DNA of 64,000 nucleotides from Thermus tengchongensis. GTDB taxonomy: Bacteria; Deinococcota; Deinococci; Deinococcales; Thermaceae. How positions within the stretch are numbered: position 1 is the stretch's first letter; each line of letters opens with the position of its first letter. The translations under genes were made by a program, and so were the position numbers. The stretch lies in assembly GCF_021462405.1 (NCBI RefSeq), contig NZ_JAKEDU010000001.1:367315-431314 (forward strand), in the 5' to 3' direction. Below, piece after piece: positions 10,302-20,103 of this stretch. The notes beneath the pieces are model-generated. The model searched no databases. It was not told the origin of the DNA and saw only the letters and a program-made list of their open reading frames with translations.

Positions 10302-10894
10302 GGGTGGTGCTGGTGGAGGACCACCACCTGGTGCGCAAGGGCTTAAGGCTTCTCCTGGAGGAAGGCGGCCACCAGGTGGCGGCGGAGTTCGCCACCGCCG
10401 AGGAGGCCATGGCCGCCCCCTGGGAAGCGGAGGTGGTGCTTTTAGACCTGAGCCTCCCGGGGATGGGGGGTCTAGAGGCCCTCCCCCACCTCGCCCGTCG
10501 GGCCAGGGTCCTGGTGGTTTCCATGCACGACGAGCCCGCCTATGTGGCCCGGGCCTTCCAGCTGGGGGCCAAGGGGTACCTGCCCAAGCACGCCCTGGAC
10601 CAGGAGCTCCTGGAAGCCCTGGACCGCCTGGCCAGGGGCCTCCGCTACCTGCACCCGAGCCTCACCGAGGCCCTCTTGGAGGGCCAGGCCACCCCTGGAC
10701 CCGAGGTTCTTTCCGAAAGGGAAAAGGCTGTGGTGGCCCTTCTGGCCCAAGGCTACTCTCTCTCCCAAGCGGCGGAGCGCCTGGGGGTTTCCGTGAAGAC
10801 GGCCTCCACCTACAAAGGGCGGGCCCTGAACAAGCTGGGCCTGATGGACACCCCCGACCTGGTGCGCTGGGCCCGGGAACACGGGCTGGCCTGA
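10298..10894 (+). CDS. LuxR/NarL-family response regulator
   Basis: 198 residues. Receiver domain with the acidic pair at EDHH, phosphoacceptor in VVLLDLSLPG near residue 50 and lysine in GYLPKHA; C-terminal HTH with LSEREKAVVALLAQGYSLSQAAERLGVSVKTASTYK. It is the partner of the kinase in front. The likely target is the psr operon directly downstream. Confidence 0.88.
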   Translation: MRVVLVEDHHLVRKGLRLLLEEGGHQVAAEFATAEEAMAAPWEAEVVLLDLSLPGMGGLEALPHLARRARVLVVSMHDEPAYVARAFQLGAKGYLPKHALDQELLEALDRLARGLRYLHPSLTEALLEGQATPGPEVLSEREKAVVALLAQGYSLSQAAERLGVSVKTASTYKGRALNKLGLMDTPDLVRWAREHGLA

Positions 10895-10902
10895 ACCGTT
10901 CG

Positions 10903-10996
10903 GGACATTTTTCCCAAGGACATTTGTCTTAGGAAGAATTCGCACGGGAACGGGAAAAATCCGCCGTCTTGTGAAAGGGAGGACGCGCTCTACCCT
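10903..10996 (+). promoter_or_regulatory. Probable psr promoter with repeat sites for the regulator
   Basis: TTGTGA (10969-10974) and TACCCT (10991-10996) with 16-base spacing lie just before the chaperone gene. Upstream are a direct repeat GGACATTT (10903 and 10918) and a 9-bp inverted repeat ATTTTTCCC/GGGAAAAAT (10907-10915, 10952-10960). The layout suits binding by the response regulator encoded directly upstream. That link is inference. Confidence 0.45.
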
Positions 10997-11014
10997 GGGG
11001 CCAGGAGGTGGAGG

Positions 11015-11542
11015 ATGGAACTCCTGGGCTGGGTCACCGCAAGCCTCTTCGCTCCCCCGGGCGAAGCCCTCTTCCGGGAGCTGGCCGCGGGCACCCTCGA
11101 GGAGGCCCTGGAGGAGCTCACCGGCCACCCCGTGGCCCTGCCCCGGGTGCCGCAGGGCGAGCTCCAGGCCACCTATACCGCCCTCTTCGTCACCCACCCT
11201 GAGGGCCTTCCTGCCCCGCCCTATGCAGGCTATGCCCTGGACGGGGAGCTTTTCGGGCCCTCGTACCACCGCCTCCTGGAGTTTTACCGGGAAGGGGGCC
11301 TCGAGGTGCAGGAGTCTTGGCGCGACCTCCCCGACCACCTGGCGGCGGTGGGGGAAGCCATCGCCTTCCTGAGCACCAAGCGCCCCGACCTGGCCAAGCG
11401 GCTGGTGCAGGAGTTCCTCTCCCCCTGGCTCAAGCGGTTCGGGCAAGCGGTGAAGACCCACGACCCCACCGGGTTCTACGCCGCACTGGTGGACCTGCTG
11501 GAGGAGGCCATCCATGCAAAGACGGGAGTTTCTGAAGCTTAG
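11015..11542 (+). CDS. TorD/DmsD-family chaperone for the molybdoenzyme
   Basis: 175 residues, all-helical in character, with the family feature LPDHLAAVGEAIAFLS (P-D-H motif near residue 109). Proteins of this family bind the Tat signal of molybdopterin oxidoreductases and help insert the cofactor before export. The gene overlaps psrA by 29 bases. ATG at 11015 follows GGAGGTGGAGG. Confidence 0.8.
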   Translation: MELLGWVTASLFAPPGEALFRELAAGTLEEALEELTGHPVALPRVPQGELQATYTALFVTHPEGLPAPPYAGYALDGELFGPSYHRLLEFYREGGLEVQESWRDLPDHLAAVGEAIAFLSTKRPDLAKRLVQEFLSPWLKRFGQAVKTHDPTGFYAALVDLLEEAIHAKTGVSEA

Positions 11543-13814
11543 CGCCCTCAGCGCAGGAGCCCTAGCCCTAAAAGGCAGCGGGCCTGCAAAGGCCCTTGGC
11601 ACCCCCTGGCACGCCAAAGAGGTGCGGAGCGTCTACCAGATCTGCGAGGGCTGCTTCTGGCGCTGCGGCATCGTGGCCCATGCGGTGGGCAACCGGGTCT
11701 ACAAGGTGGAAGGGTACGAGGCCAACCCCAAAAGCCGGGGCCGCCTCTGCCCCCGGGGCCAGGGCGCGCCCCAGACCACCTACGACCCCGACCGCCTGAA
11801 GCGGCCCCTCATCCGGGTGGAGGGCACCGAGCGGGGTGAGGGCAAGTACCGGGTGGCCACCTGGGAGGAGGCGTTGGACCACGTGGCCGAGAAGATGCTG
11901 GCGATCCGGGAAAAGTATGGCCCCGAGGCCATCGCCTTCTTCGGTCACGGCACCGGGGACACCTGGTTCGTGGACTTCCTCCCCGCCGCCTGGGGCAGCC
12001 CCAACGCCGCTAAACCCTCCGTGGCCATCTGCACCGCTCCCCGGGAGGTAGCCTCCCAGTGGGTCTTCGGAAGGCCCATCGGCGGCCACGAGCCCGTGGA
12101 CTGGGAAAACGCCCGCTACATCGTCCTCATCGGCCACCACATCGGCGAGGACACCCACAACACCCAGCTGCAGGACTTCGCCTTGGCCTTGAAGAACGGG
12201 GCCAAGCTGGTGGTGGTGGACCCCCGCTTCTCCACCGCCGCCGCCAAGGCCCACCTGTGGCTTCCCATCAAGCCCGGCACCGACACCGCCTTGCTCCTCG
12301 CCTGGATCCACGTGCTTATCTACGAGAACCTTTACGACAAAGACTATGTGGAGAAGTACACCACAGGCTTCGAGGAGCTCAAGGCCCACGTGAAGGACTT
12401 CACCCCTGAATGGGCCGAAAAGCACACGGAAATCCCCGCGGCGACCATCCGCCAGGTGGCCCGGGAGATGGCGGCCCACAAGCCCCGGGCGGTCCTGCCC
12501 CCCACCCGGCACAACACCTGGTACGGGGACGACACCTACCGGGTGATGGCCCTCCTCTACGTCAACATCCTCCTGGGCAACTACGGGCGGCCGGGCGGCT
12601 TTTACATCGCCCAAAGCCCCTTCCTCCCCGAGTACCCCCTGCCCCCCCTACCCCTCAGGCCCGCCGCCGGGGGGGGCGCGGGGCCTGCGGCCGTCGACGC
12701 CGAGCCTGAGGGCTTCCGTCCCAAAGCGGACAAGGACAAGTTCTTCGCCCGCACCACCGCCATCCAGGAGCTCATCGAGCCCATGATCACGGGGAAGCCC
12801 TACCCCATCCGGGGGCTCATCGCCTACGGCATCAACCTGTTCCACTCCATCCCCAACGTCCCCCGCACCAAGGAGGCCCTGAAGGGCTTAGACCTCTACG
12901 TGGCCATCGACGTCCTGCCCCAGGAGCACGTGATGTGGGCGGACGTGATCCTGCCCGAGGCCACCTACCTGGAGCGCTACGACGATTTCGTGACCGTGGC
13001 GCACAAAACCCCCTTCATCCAGCTCCGCGTCCCCGCGCATGAACCCCTCTTCGACACCAAGCCCGGCTGGTGGATCGCCCGGGAGCTGGGCCTCAGGCTG
13101 GGCCTGGAGGAGTTCTTCCCCTGGAAGACCATCGAGGAGTACCTGGACACCCGCCTGCAGGCCATCGGCTTCGACCTGGAAACCATGAAGGCCATGGGCA
13201 CCCTGGTGCAGCGGGGCCGGCCCTGGCTGGAGGACTGGGAGCGGGAAGGCCGCCTCCCCTTCGGCACCCCCTCGGGGAAGATCGAGCTCTACTGCCGGGC
13301 TTTCAAGGAGGCGGGGCACTCCCCCCTCCCCGTCTTCACCCCGCCGGAGGAGCCCCCGGAGGGTTACTACCGCCTCCTCTACGGCCGCAGCCCCGTGCAC
13401 ACCTTCGCCCGCACCCAGAACAACTGGGTCCTCATGGAGATGGACCCGGAAAACGAGGTCTGGATCCACCGGGAGGAGGCCAAGAAGCTGGGCCTGAAGG
13501 ACGGGGACTATGTGATCCTGGTGAACCAGGACGGGGTGCGGGAAGGCCCGGTGCGGGTCAAGGCCACGGAGAGGATCCGCAAGGACTGCGTCTACATCGT
13601 CCACGGCTTCGGGCACAAGGCCCCTCTCATGAAGATCGCCCACGGCCGGGGAGCCTCCGACAACTACCTGCAGACCCGCTACCGGCTGGACCCCATCTCC
13701 GGCGGGGCGGGCCTCCGGGTGAACTTCGTGAAGCTGGAAAAAGCCCAAAGGCCCAGGCTACCCTCCCTCACCACCCTGGCCAAGCGGCCCTTTGACGAAA
13801 AAAGGAGGATGTGA
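11514..13814 (+). CDS. psrA: Polysulfide reductase catalytic subunit
   Basis: 766 residues. A Tat signal (RREFLK, then a hydrophobic stretch) opens the protein. Cysteines 44, 47, 51 and 79 follow the CX2CX3CX27C pattern for a 4Fe-4S cluster, and Cys173 in AICTAP fits the molybdenum ligand of PsrA/PhsA enzymes. The C-terminal domain is the usual molybdopterin-dinucleotide barrel. Length and the three-gene order match Thermus PsrABC. It reduces polysulfide (possibly thiosulfate) at the outer face of the membrane. Confidence 0.88.
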   Translation: MQRREFLKLSALSAGALALKGSGPAKALGTPWHAKEVRSVYQICEGCFWRCGIVAHAVGNRVYKVEGYEANPKSRGRLCPRGQGAPQTTYDPDRLKRPLIRVEGTERGEGKYRVATWEEALDHVAEKMLAIREKYGPEAIAFFGHGTGDTWFVDFLPAAWGSPNAAKPSVAICTAPREVASQWVFGRPIGGHEPVDWENARYIVLIGHHIGEDTHNTQLQDFALALKNGAKLVVVDPRFSTAAAKAHLWLPIKPGTDTALLLAWIHVLIYENLYDKDYVEKYTTGFEELKAHVKDFTPEWAEKHTEIPAATIRQVAREMAAHKPRAVLPPTRHNTWYGDDTYRVMALLYVNILLGNYGRPGGFYIAQSPFLPEYPLPPLPLRPAAGGGAGPAAVDAEPEGFRPKADKDKFFARTTAIQELIEPMITGKPYPIRGLIAYGINLFHSIPNVPRTKEALKGLDLYVAIDVLPQEHVMWADVILPEATYLERYDDFVTVAHKTPFIQLRVPAHEPLFDTKPGWWIARELGLRLGLEEFFPWKTIEEYLDTRLQAIGFDLETMKAMGTLVQRGRPWLEDWEREGRLPFGTPSGKIELYCRAFKEAGHSPLPVFTPPEEPPEGYYRLLYGRSPVHTFARTQNNWVLMEMDPENEVWIHREEAKKLGLKDGDYVILVNQDGVREGPVRVKATERIRKDCVYIVHGFGHKAPLMKIAHGRGASDNYLQTRYRLDPISGGAGLRVNFVKLEKAQRPRLPSLTTLAKRPFDEKRRM

Positions 13815-14401
13815 TGCCCCGGTACGCCATGGCCATCGACCTCAGCCTCTGCGTGGGCTGCGCCGCCTGCGCGGTGGCCTGCAAGATGGAGAACGAGGTA
13901 CCCCCCGGCGTTTTCAACCTTTGGATCCGGGAGCGGGAGGTGGGGGTCTACCCGGACCTCCTGGTGGAGTTCCGCCCCGAGCAGTGCCTGCACTGCGAAA
14001 ACCCGCCCTGCGTGCCCGTCTGCCCCACGGGGGCCAGCTACCAGACCCAAGACGGCCTGGTCCTGGTGGACCCCAGGCGGTGCATCGCCTGCGGGGCCTG
14101 CATCGCCGCCTGCCCCTACGACGCCCGCTACCTGCACCCGGCAGGCTACGTGAGCAAGTGCACCTTCTGCGCCCACCGGCTGGAAAAGGGGCGCGTTCCC
14201 GCCTGCGTGGAAACCTGTCCCACGTACTGTCGCACCTTTGGGGATCTGGACGATCCGGAAAGCCCCGTGTCCCAGGCCCTAAGGGCAGCGGAACGGGTGG
14301 ACGTGCTCCGGCCCGAGCAGGGCACCAGGCCCAAGCTCTTCTACCTGAACGCCCCCTCCAAGAAGGGGCTTACCCAGGAAAGGGAGGTGCGCCATGACTG
14401 A
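13814..14401 (+). CDS. psrB: Polysulfide reductase iron-sulfur subunit
   Basis: 195 residues with four cysteine clusters (CVGCAACAVAC, CLHCENPPCVPVC, CIACGACIAAC, and CTFC with CVETC), enough for four 4Fe-4S centres carrying electrons from PsrC to PsrA. I prefer ATG at 13814 over GTG at 13811 because AAAGGAGG is 6 bases ahead and the length becomes 195 as in known PsrB. The start touches the psrA stop. Confidence 0.9.
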   Translation: MPRYAMAIDLSLCVGCAACAVACKMENEVPPGVFNLWIREREVGVYPDLLVEFRPEQCLHCENPPCVPVCPTGASYQTQDGLVLVDPRRCIACGACIAACPYDARYLHPAGYVSKCTFCAHRLEKGRVPACVETCPTYCRTFGDLDDPESPVSQALRAAERVDVLRPEQGTRPKLFYLNAPSKKGLTQEREVRHD

Positions 14402-15155
14402 GTTCTACGGCCTCCCCAACGCGGGGGAGTTCTGGCACTGGACCAACGCCCTCCACTTCGTGTTGGTGGGGTTGGCGGGAGGCATAGCCCTCCTTGCGGC
14501 CCTCCTCCAGCTTAGGGGGCACGAGGAAGCCCGGCGCTACACCCTCTTGGCCCTGCTCTTCATCGCCTTGGACCTCTTCGTCCTCTGGGCGGAATCCCCC
14601 GCCCGCTTCCGCTTCACCCACGTCTGGCTCTTCCTCTCCTTCCGCCCGCAAAGCCCCATCTGGTGGGGCGCTTGGGGGCTGGCCCTGGCCTTCCTCTCCT
14701 CCGGGCTCCTCTACCTGGAGAAAGGGCCCAGGAAGCCTCTGGCGTGGATCCTCCTGCTGTTCAGCCTGGTAGCCCTTTCCTATCCGGGAATGGCCTTAGC
14801 GGTGAACGGAAACCGTCCTCTCTGGAACGCCCTCTTGGCTGGTCTCTTCCCCCTCACCGCCCTGGTCTTGGCCCTGGGGGTGGCGGCCCTTCTCCGAAGC
14901 GGGTGGGCCCTTTACCCCTTGCGCCTCCTGGCGGGAGCCTCCCTCCTCTTGGCCCTCCTCTACCCCCTCACCCTCTCTCCGGAGGCCCGGGAGCACCTTT
15001 GGGAGGAAGGCGGCCTCCTCTACGGCCTCCTCCTCCTCCTGGGCCTAGGGGTCTTCTGGCGGGAACGCCTGGCCCCCTGGGCGGGGCTCCTGGCGGCGGC
15101 AGGGCTCAGGGCCCTGCTGGTGGCGGTGGGGCAGTGGCAAGGTTTTGGCCTTTAG
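14394..15155 (+). CDS. psrC: Polysulfide reductase membrane subunit (NrfD type)
   Basis: 253 residues, almost entirely hydrophobic, with about eight membrane spans. The opening segment FYGLPNAGEFWHWTNALHFVLVGLAGGIALLAALL is typical of PsrC/NrfD quinol-binding subunits. It oxidises menaquinol and passes electrons to PsrB. It overlaps psrB by 8 bases. Confidence 0.9.
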   Translation: MTEFYGLPNAGEFWHWTNALHFVLVGLAGGIALLAALLQLRGHEEARRYTLLALLFIALDLFVLWAESPARFRFTHVWLFLSFRPQSPIWWGAWGLALAFLSSGLLYLEKGPRKPLAWILLLFSLVALSYPGMALAVNGNRPLWNALLAGLFPLTALVLALGVAALLRSGWALYPLRLLAGASLLLALLYPLTLSPEAREHLWEEGGLLYGLLLLLGLGVFWRERLAPWAGLLAAAGLRALLVAVGQWQGFGL

Positions 15156-15192
15156 GGGCTGGTGCCCCTAGGGAATCCAAAGGAGGTGTGCG

Positions 15193-15633
15193 ATGAAAGG
15201 CATGAAGAAGCTCGCTTGGCTAGGTCTCTTGCTGGTCCTTCCGGTTTTGGCCCAGGCCACCACGACCACCTTCTCCGCCCTCACGGTACGGGAGCTGGGC
15301 AACTTCCTCACCACCCTGCCCGCGGACTTCTACGGCATCCAGCCCGCCGCGGCCAAGCAGATGATGGACACCCTGGACGTCTTCGTCTTGGACGTGCGGG
15401 AGCCCTCGGAGTACAAGGATGGCCGCATCCCGGGGGCGGTGAACATCCCCATCCGCGACCTGCCCAAGAAGGTGGGCGAGCTCCCTAAGGGTAAGCCCAT
15501 CATCGTCTACTGCGGCATCGGGCACCGCGGGGCCATGGCCTTGGTCTTCCTGAAGGGCCAGGGCTACAACGTGAAGAGCATCCTGGGCGGGTACAAGGCC
15601 TGGACCGGGGCTAACCTGCCCGTGGAGAAGTAG
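15193..15633 (+). CDS. Exported rhodanese-like sulfurtransferase
   Basis: 146 residues with a signal peptide (to about residue 22) and one rhodanese domain: VRELGN, DVREPSEYKDGRIPGAVNIP, and the active-site cysteine in IVYCGIGHRG. It could hand sulfane sulfur to or from the polysulfide reductase at the cell surface. It follows psrC by 37 bases with its own GGAGG. Confidence 0.85.
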   Translation: MKGMKKLAWLGLLLVLPVLAQATTTTFSALTVRELGNFLTTLPADFYGIQPAAAKQMMDTLDVFVLDVREPSEYKDGRIPGAVNIPIRDLPKKVGELPKGKPIIVYCGIGHRGAMALVFLKGQGYNVKSILGGYKAWTGANLPVEK

Positions 15634-15646
15634 GGCTTGAAGCCAA

Positions 15647-15670
15647 GGGCGGGGCCTTAGGGCCCCGCCC
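15647..15670. terminator. Bidirectional terminator between rhodanese and gcvPB
   Basis: A perfect 10-bp GC stem (GGGCGGGGCC with GGCCCCGCCC) with loop TTAG sits between two converging genes and is followed on the plus strand by TGAACCCTTT. Confidence 0.65.
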
Positions 15671-15685
15671 TGAACCCTTTACCCC

Positions 15686-17110
15686 CTAGCCTTCATCAAA
15701 GTAGGTGAGCCTGGGGTGCTTGTTGGCCAAAAGCTCGTCCAAGCGGCGCACGGGGGTGGAGTAGGGCGCGTGCTCCAGCCACTCTTTAGGCTTTTTCAGG
15801 AGCTCTCCCAGGGCCTCGGCGAAGGCCTCGAGGGTCTCCTTGCTCTCGGTCTCCGTGGGCTCCACCATGAGGGCCTCCTTGACGATCAGGGGGAAGTAGA
15901 CCGTGGGCGGGTGGAAGCCAAGCTCCAAAAGCCCTTTGGCCAGGTCCAAGGCGCGGAAGCCCTGGGGGGGCTGGGCCACGAACTCGTGCATGCAAGGCCC
16001 GTCGTAGGGCACCCGGTAGCCCTTTGCCTTCAGGAGCTCCTTCAGGTAACGGGCGTTGAGGACGGAAAGGGCCGCGGCCTTCTTGAGGCCAGGAAGCCCC
16101 AGGGTGCGGATGTAGGCCCAGGCCCGCACCAGGGCCAGAAAGTTGCCGTGGAAGCTCCGCACCCGGCCGATGCTCTTGGGCAGGTCAAAGTTCAGGTAGA
16201 AGCCCTCCTCGCCCCGTTCCACCGTGGGCACGGGCAGGTAGGGGGCCAGGTGGGCCTTCACCCCCACGGGACCCGAGCCCGGCCCCCCGCCCCCGTGGGG
16301 CACGGTGAAGGTCTTGTGGAGGTTCAGGTGCACCACATCAAAGCCCATGTCCCCGGGGCGGGCCCAGCCCATGACGGCGTTCAGGTTGGCCCCGTCGTAG
16401 TAGAGCTGCACCCCCGCCTCCTTGGCCAGGCGGGAGATCTCCAGGATGCGCCTTTCAAAGAGGCCCAGGGTGTTGGGGTTGGTGAGCATGATGGCGGCCA
16501 CGTGGGGGCCGAGCTCCCGCTTCAGGGCCTCGAGGTCCACCTCCCCGTCGGGCCCGGAGGGCACCTCCTTCACCTGATAACCCGCCATGCTGGCGGTGGC
16601 CGGGTTGGAGCCGTGGGCGGAGTCGGGCACCAGGACAAGCCTGCGGGTCTTACCCTCCCCCCGGTCCTGGTGGTAGGCGCGGATGATGAGGATCCCGGTA
16701 AGCTCCCCGTGGGCCCCGGCCGCGGGCTCCAGGGTGATGGCGTCCATGCCGGTAAGGGCCTTCAGGTACTCCCCAAGCTCCCACATGAGCTCCAGGGCCC
16801 CTTGGGCCGTGCTGGGGTCCTGGTAGGGGTGGAGGTCGGCGAAAAGCCTCGCGGCCTCCTCGTGGAGCTTGGGGTTGTACTTCATGGTGCAGCTCCCCAA
16901 GGGGTAGAAGGTGGTGTCCACCCCCACCTGGCGGCGGGAGAGCCCCGTGTAGTGGCGCACCAGGGTGAGCTCGTCCACCTCGGGAAGCCGGGGTGGGTCC
17001 TTGCGCAAGAACTTCTCCGGGATGTAGCGGGTGGCCTCAGGCGTCTCCTTCACTAGCCTCAGGCCCCGCCTTCCCGGACGGCTTCGCTCAAAGATCAGGG
17101 GGTAGCTCAT
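15686..17110 (-). CDS. gcvPB: Glycine dehydrogenase (decarboxylating) subunit 2
   Basis: 474 residues. It contains the PLP-lysine region [24 protein letters not shown] near residue 263, specific to the P-protein. In Thermus the P-protein is split in two, and this is the PLP-bearing half. It decarboxylates glycine and loads the aminomethyl group on GcvH. It overlaps gcvPA by 4 bases. Confidence 0.94.
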   Translation of the reverse strand: MSYPLIFERSRPGRRGLRLVKETPEATRYIPEKFLRKDPPRLPEVDELTLVRHYTGLSRRQVGVDTTFYPLGSCTMKYNPKLHEEAARLFADLHPYQDPSTAQGALELMWELGEYLKALTGMDAITLEPAAGAHGELTGILIIRAYHQDRGEGKTRRLVLVPDSAHGSNPATASMAGYQVKEVPSGPDGEVDLEALKRELGPHVAAIMLTNPNTLGLFERRILEISRLAKEAGVQLYYDGANLNAVMGWARPGDMGFDVVHLNLHKTFTVPHGGGGPGSGPVGVKAHLAPYLPVPTVERGEEGFYLNFDLPKSIGRVRSFHGNFLALVRAWAYIRTLGLPGLKKAAALSVLNARYLKELLKAKGYRVPYDGPCMHEFVAQPPQGFRALDLAKGLLELGFHPPTVYFPLIVKEALMVEPTETESKETLEAFAEALGELLKKPKEWLEHAPYSTPVRRLDELLANKHPRLTYFDEG

Positions 17111-18423
17111 GCCAACACCTCCCGCATGGCCGCTTGCAGGGCCAAAAGGTCCTCCTCCCGGTGGAGCTCCGTGGCGGCAAAGAGGGCGAGGTTCTCCCCG
17201 TACTCCTTCGGCACCGGGGTGGCGGCATGGAAGCCCCTTGCCGCCAGGGCTTCCCGCACCGTCTGGGGTTCCTTGGGAAGCCTGAGAACAAACTCGTTGA
17301 AGAAGGGCTTTGGGGTGAAAGGCTCCACCCCCGGGATCTCCAAAAGAAGCTCCCAGAGGCGGTGGGCCATGGCCACCCCGCTTAGGGCCACCTCCTTGAG
17401 CCCTTCGGGCCCCAAGGCCGCCAGGTACATGGCCCCCATGAGGGCGGTGAGCTGGGCGTTGGTGGTGATGTTGCTCTTGGCCTTGGCCCGGCGGATGTAC
17501 TGCTCCCGGGCCTGGAGGGTGAGGATATAGCCCCGCTTGCCCTCGGCGTCCACCGTCTCCGAGACCAGCCGCCCCGGCATTTGCCGCACGAAGGCCTTCT
17601 TGGTGGCCAGGTAGCCGAAGTGGGGACCGCCAAAGCCCATGGGCAGGCCCAGGGTCTGCCCGTCCCCCACGGCGATGTCCGCTCCGTAGGCCCCCGGGGG
17701 CTTCAGCACCCCCAAGGAGAGGGGATCGGCCACCGCCACCAAGAGGGCTCCCGCCCGGTGGGCGGCTTCCGCCAGGGGGGCCAGGTCCTCTAAGGCCCCC
17801 AGGAAGTTGGGGTTCTGGGCCACCACCGCCCCTACCCCCTCGGGCACCTCCACCGCCGGGGTCCGCCCGCCCTCCAGGGGCAGGGTGCGGAGGGAAGCCC
17901 CCACCGCTTCCAGGTAGGTGAGGAGCACCTGCCGGTACTCCGGGTGGACCCCTTGGGACACCCAGACCTCCATCCGCCCCGTTTCCCTAAGGGCCAAGAG
18001 CACCCCCTCGGCCAAGGCCGTGGCCCCGTCGTACATGGAGGCGTTGGCCACCTCGAGGCCCGTGAGCTCGGCGATCATGGTCTGGTACTCAAAGGTGGCC
18101 TGCAAAACCCCTTGGCTCACCTCCGGCTGGTAGGGGGTGTAGGCGGTCAGGAACTCCCCCCGGCTCGCCAAGGCCTGGACCACGGGGGGGGTGTGGTGGC
18201 CACGAACCCCACCCCCCAAAAAGGCCTTAAAGGCCGGTTTGTTTTTCCCTGCAAGCCGCTTGAGCTCCTCCAGCACCGCCCACTCCGGCAAGGGCTCGGG
18301 CAGGGAAATCTCGGGGTTCAAAACCTCCTTTGGCAGGTGCCGGTAGAGGTCCTCGAGGCTTCCGGCCCCCACCCGTTCCAGCATGGCTTGGATCTCTTCT
18401 TCGGTATGGGGCGTGTAGTCCAT
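17107..18423 (-). CDS. gcvPA: Glycine dehydrogenase (decarboxylating) subunit 1
   Basis: 438 residues from ATG at 18423 ([15 protein letters not shown]). It has the conserved [24 protein letters not shown] segment of the N-terminal P-protein half, and forms an alpha2beta2 enzyme with GcvPB. A GGATGATC leader gives only a weak ribosome site. A hairpin in front partly separates it from gcvH. Confidence 0.93.
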   Translation of the reverse strand: MDYTPHTEEEIQAMLERVGAGSLEDLYRHLPKEVLNPEISLPEPLPEWAVLEELKRLAGKNKPAFKAFLGGGVRGHHTPPVVQALASRGEFLTAYTPYQPEVSQGVLQATFEYQTMIAELTGLEVANASMYDGATALAEGVLLALRETGRMEVWVSQGVHPEYRQVLLTYLEAVGASLRTLPLEGGRTPAVEVPEGVGAVVAQNPNFLGALEDLAPLAEAAHRAGALLVAVADPLSLGVLKPPGAYGADIAVGDGQTLGLPMGFGGPHFGYLATKKAFVRQMPGRLVSETVDAEGKRGYILTLQAREQYIRRAKAKSNITTNAQLTALMGAMYLAALGPEGLKEVALSGVAMAHRLWELLLEIPGVEPFTPKPFFNEFVLRLPKEPQTVREALAARGFHAATPVPKEYGENLALFAATELHREEDLLALQAAMREVLA

Positions 18424-18434
18424 AGGATCATCCT

Positions 18435-18470
18435 TAAACAAAACCCCCGGGCCATTTGACCCGGGGCCAC
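18435..18470 (-). terminator. Terminator or attenuator between gcvH and gcvPA
   Basis: On the minus strand CCCCGGG and CCCGGGG form a 7-bp stem followed by GTTTTGTTT. It lies after gcvH and just before gcvPA, so it may lower expression of the P-protein genes relative to gcvT-gcvH. Confidence 0.55.
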
Positions 18471-18540
18471 ATAAGGGCTCTGCCGCCCAGCTAAGGGCAT
18501 CCGGGCACCCCAAAGCCCAAAGCTCGCCATACCGGCCGCC

Positions 18541-18927
<387 letters not shown>

Positions 18928-18945
18928 AGCGCCTCCTAACCCCCG

Positions 18946-19995
18946 CTATTTTAGCGGCACAAAGGGCAACGGGCTAAGGGAAGCCCCCGCCTTGCGGCCC
19001 CGAACCTCCACGAAGAAGGGCTCTTGCGCCTCTTTCTCCACGTAGGCCAAGGCGATGCCCTTTTCCAAAAGGGGAGAATAACCCCCGCTGGTTACCCGGC
19101 CCACCGCCCGGTCGCCGGAGTACACCCTATACCCCTCCCGGGGAATCCCCGCCTCCAGCACCAGACCAACGAGCTTCTCAGCGCACGGCCTAGCCAGCAT
19201 CGCCTCCTTGCCGTGGAACTCCTTCTCCTTCTTCACCACCCAGGCCCAGGGGGTGCACAGGGGGTTGGTGTCGTCGGTTAGCTCGTGGCCGTAGAGGGGA
19301 AACCCAGCCTCCAGCCTCAGGGTGTCCCGGGCCCCCAGGCCCGCCGGGGTCGCTCCCGCCGCCAAAAGGGCTTCAAAAACCGCCTCGGCATCCTCGGGAG
19401 CCAGGAAGAGCTCAAAGCCATCCTCCCCCGTGTACCCGGTGCGGGCCAGCCGGGCGGGCCTACCGGCCACCTGGGCGGTGAACACATCATTCTTCCGCTT
19501 TTGGGAAAGGTCCGTATCCGTCAGGCCCTGGAGAAGGGAAGCCGCCTTCGGACCCTGCAAGGCCAAGAGGGCGGTTTCCTCGGAGATGTCGGCAAGCTCC
19601 ACGGCAAAGCCCTGGGAGAGCTTCTTAAGGTGCGCCCAGTCCTTGGCGATGTTGGCGGCGTTCACCACCATGAGGTACTCCTCCTCGGCGAGCCGGTACA
19701 GGTAGATGTCGTCCACCACGCCCCCTCGGGCGTTGGGGAGCATGGAGTACTGGGCCCGGCCTACCTTTAGCTTGGCGGCGTCGTTGGCTGTGGCCCACTG
19801 GAGGAAGGCCAGGGCCTCGGGGCCCCGGATGAGGAACTCCCCCATGTGGCTCACGTCAAATAGCCCTGCACCCCGGCGCACCGAAAGGTGCTCCTCGCGG
19901 ATGGAGGTGTACTGCACCGGCAGCGCGTAGCCCGCGAACTCCACCATGCGCCCCCCGTGGCGCAGGTGGGCTTCATAGAGTGGGGTCTTCTTCAT
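18946..19995 (-). CDS. gcvT: Aminomethyltransferase (glycine cleavage T protein)
   Basis: 349 residues. [23 protein letters not shown] and the DDIYLYRL and [12 protein letters not shown] motifs mark GcvT. It transfers the methylene group to tetrahydrofolate, releasing ammonia. First gene of the gcv operon. TAAGAT lies 9 bases before the ATG, so the leader is very short. I found no glycine riboswitch in the 108 bases up to herA. Confidence 0.94.
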   Translation of the reverse strand: MKKTPLYEAHLRHGGRMVEFAGYALPVQYTSIREEHLSVRRGAGLFDVSHMGEFLIRGPEALAFLQWATANDAAKLKVGRAQYSMLPNARGGVVDDIYLYRLAEEEYLMVVNAANIAKDWAHLKKLSQGFAVELADISEETALLALQGPKAASLLQGLTDTDLSQKRKNDVFTAQVAGRPARLARTGYTGEDGFELFLAPEDAEAVFEALLAAGATPAGLGARDTLRLEAGFPLYGHELTDDTNPLCTPWAWVVKKEKEFHGKEAMLARPCAEKLVGLVLEAGIPREGYRVYSGDRAVGRVTSGGYSPLLEKGIALAYVEKEAQEPFFVEVRGRKAGASLSPLPFVPLK

Positions 19996-20103
19996 GGCAA
20001 GGCCATCTTACCCCCAACACGGGGGATGCGCTGGGGACAAAAAGCCTCCGCACGGGGTTCCCTGCGCTTCCCCCCAGGCCCACCCGTTCCTAGCCGCTCA
20101 ACT

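Noticed and set aside
19996..20103. Glycine riboswitch before gcvT
   Set aside because: The leader region is short, lacks the conserved glycine aptamer core, and a -10 lies 9 bases before the ATG.
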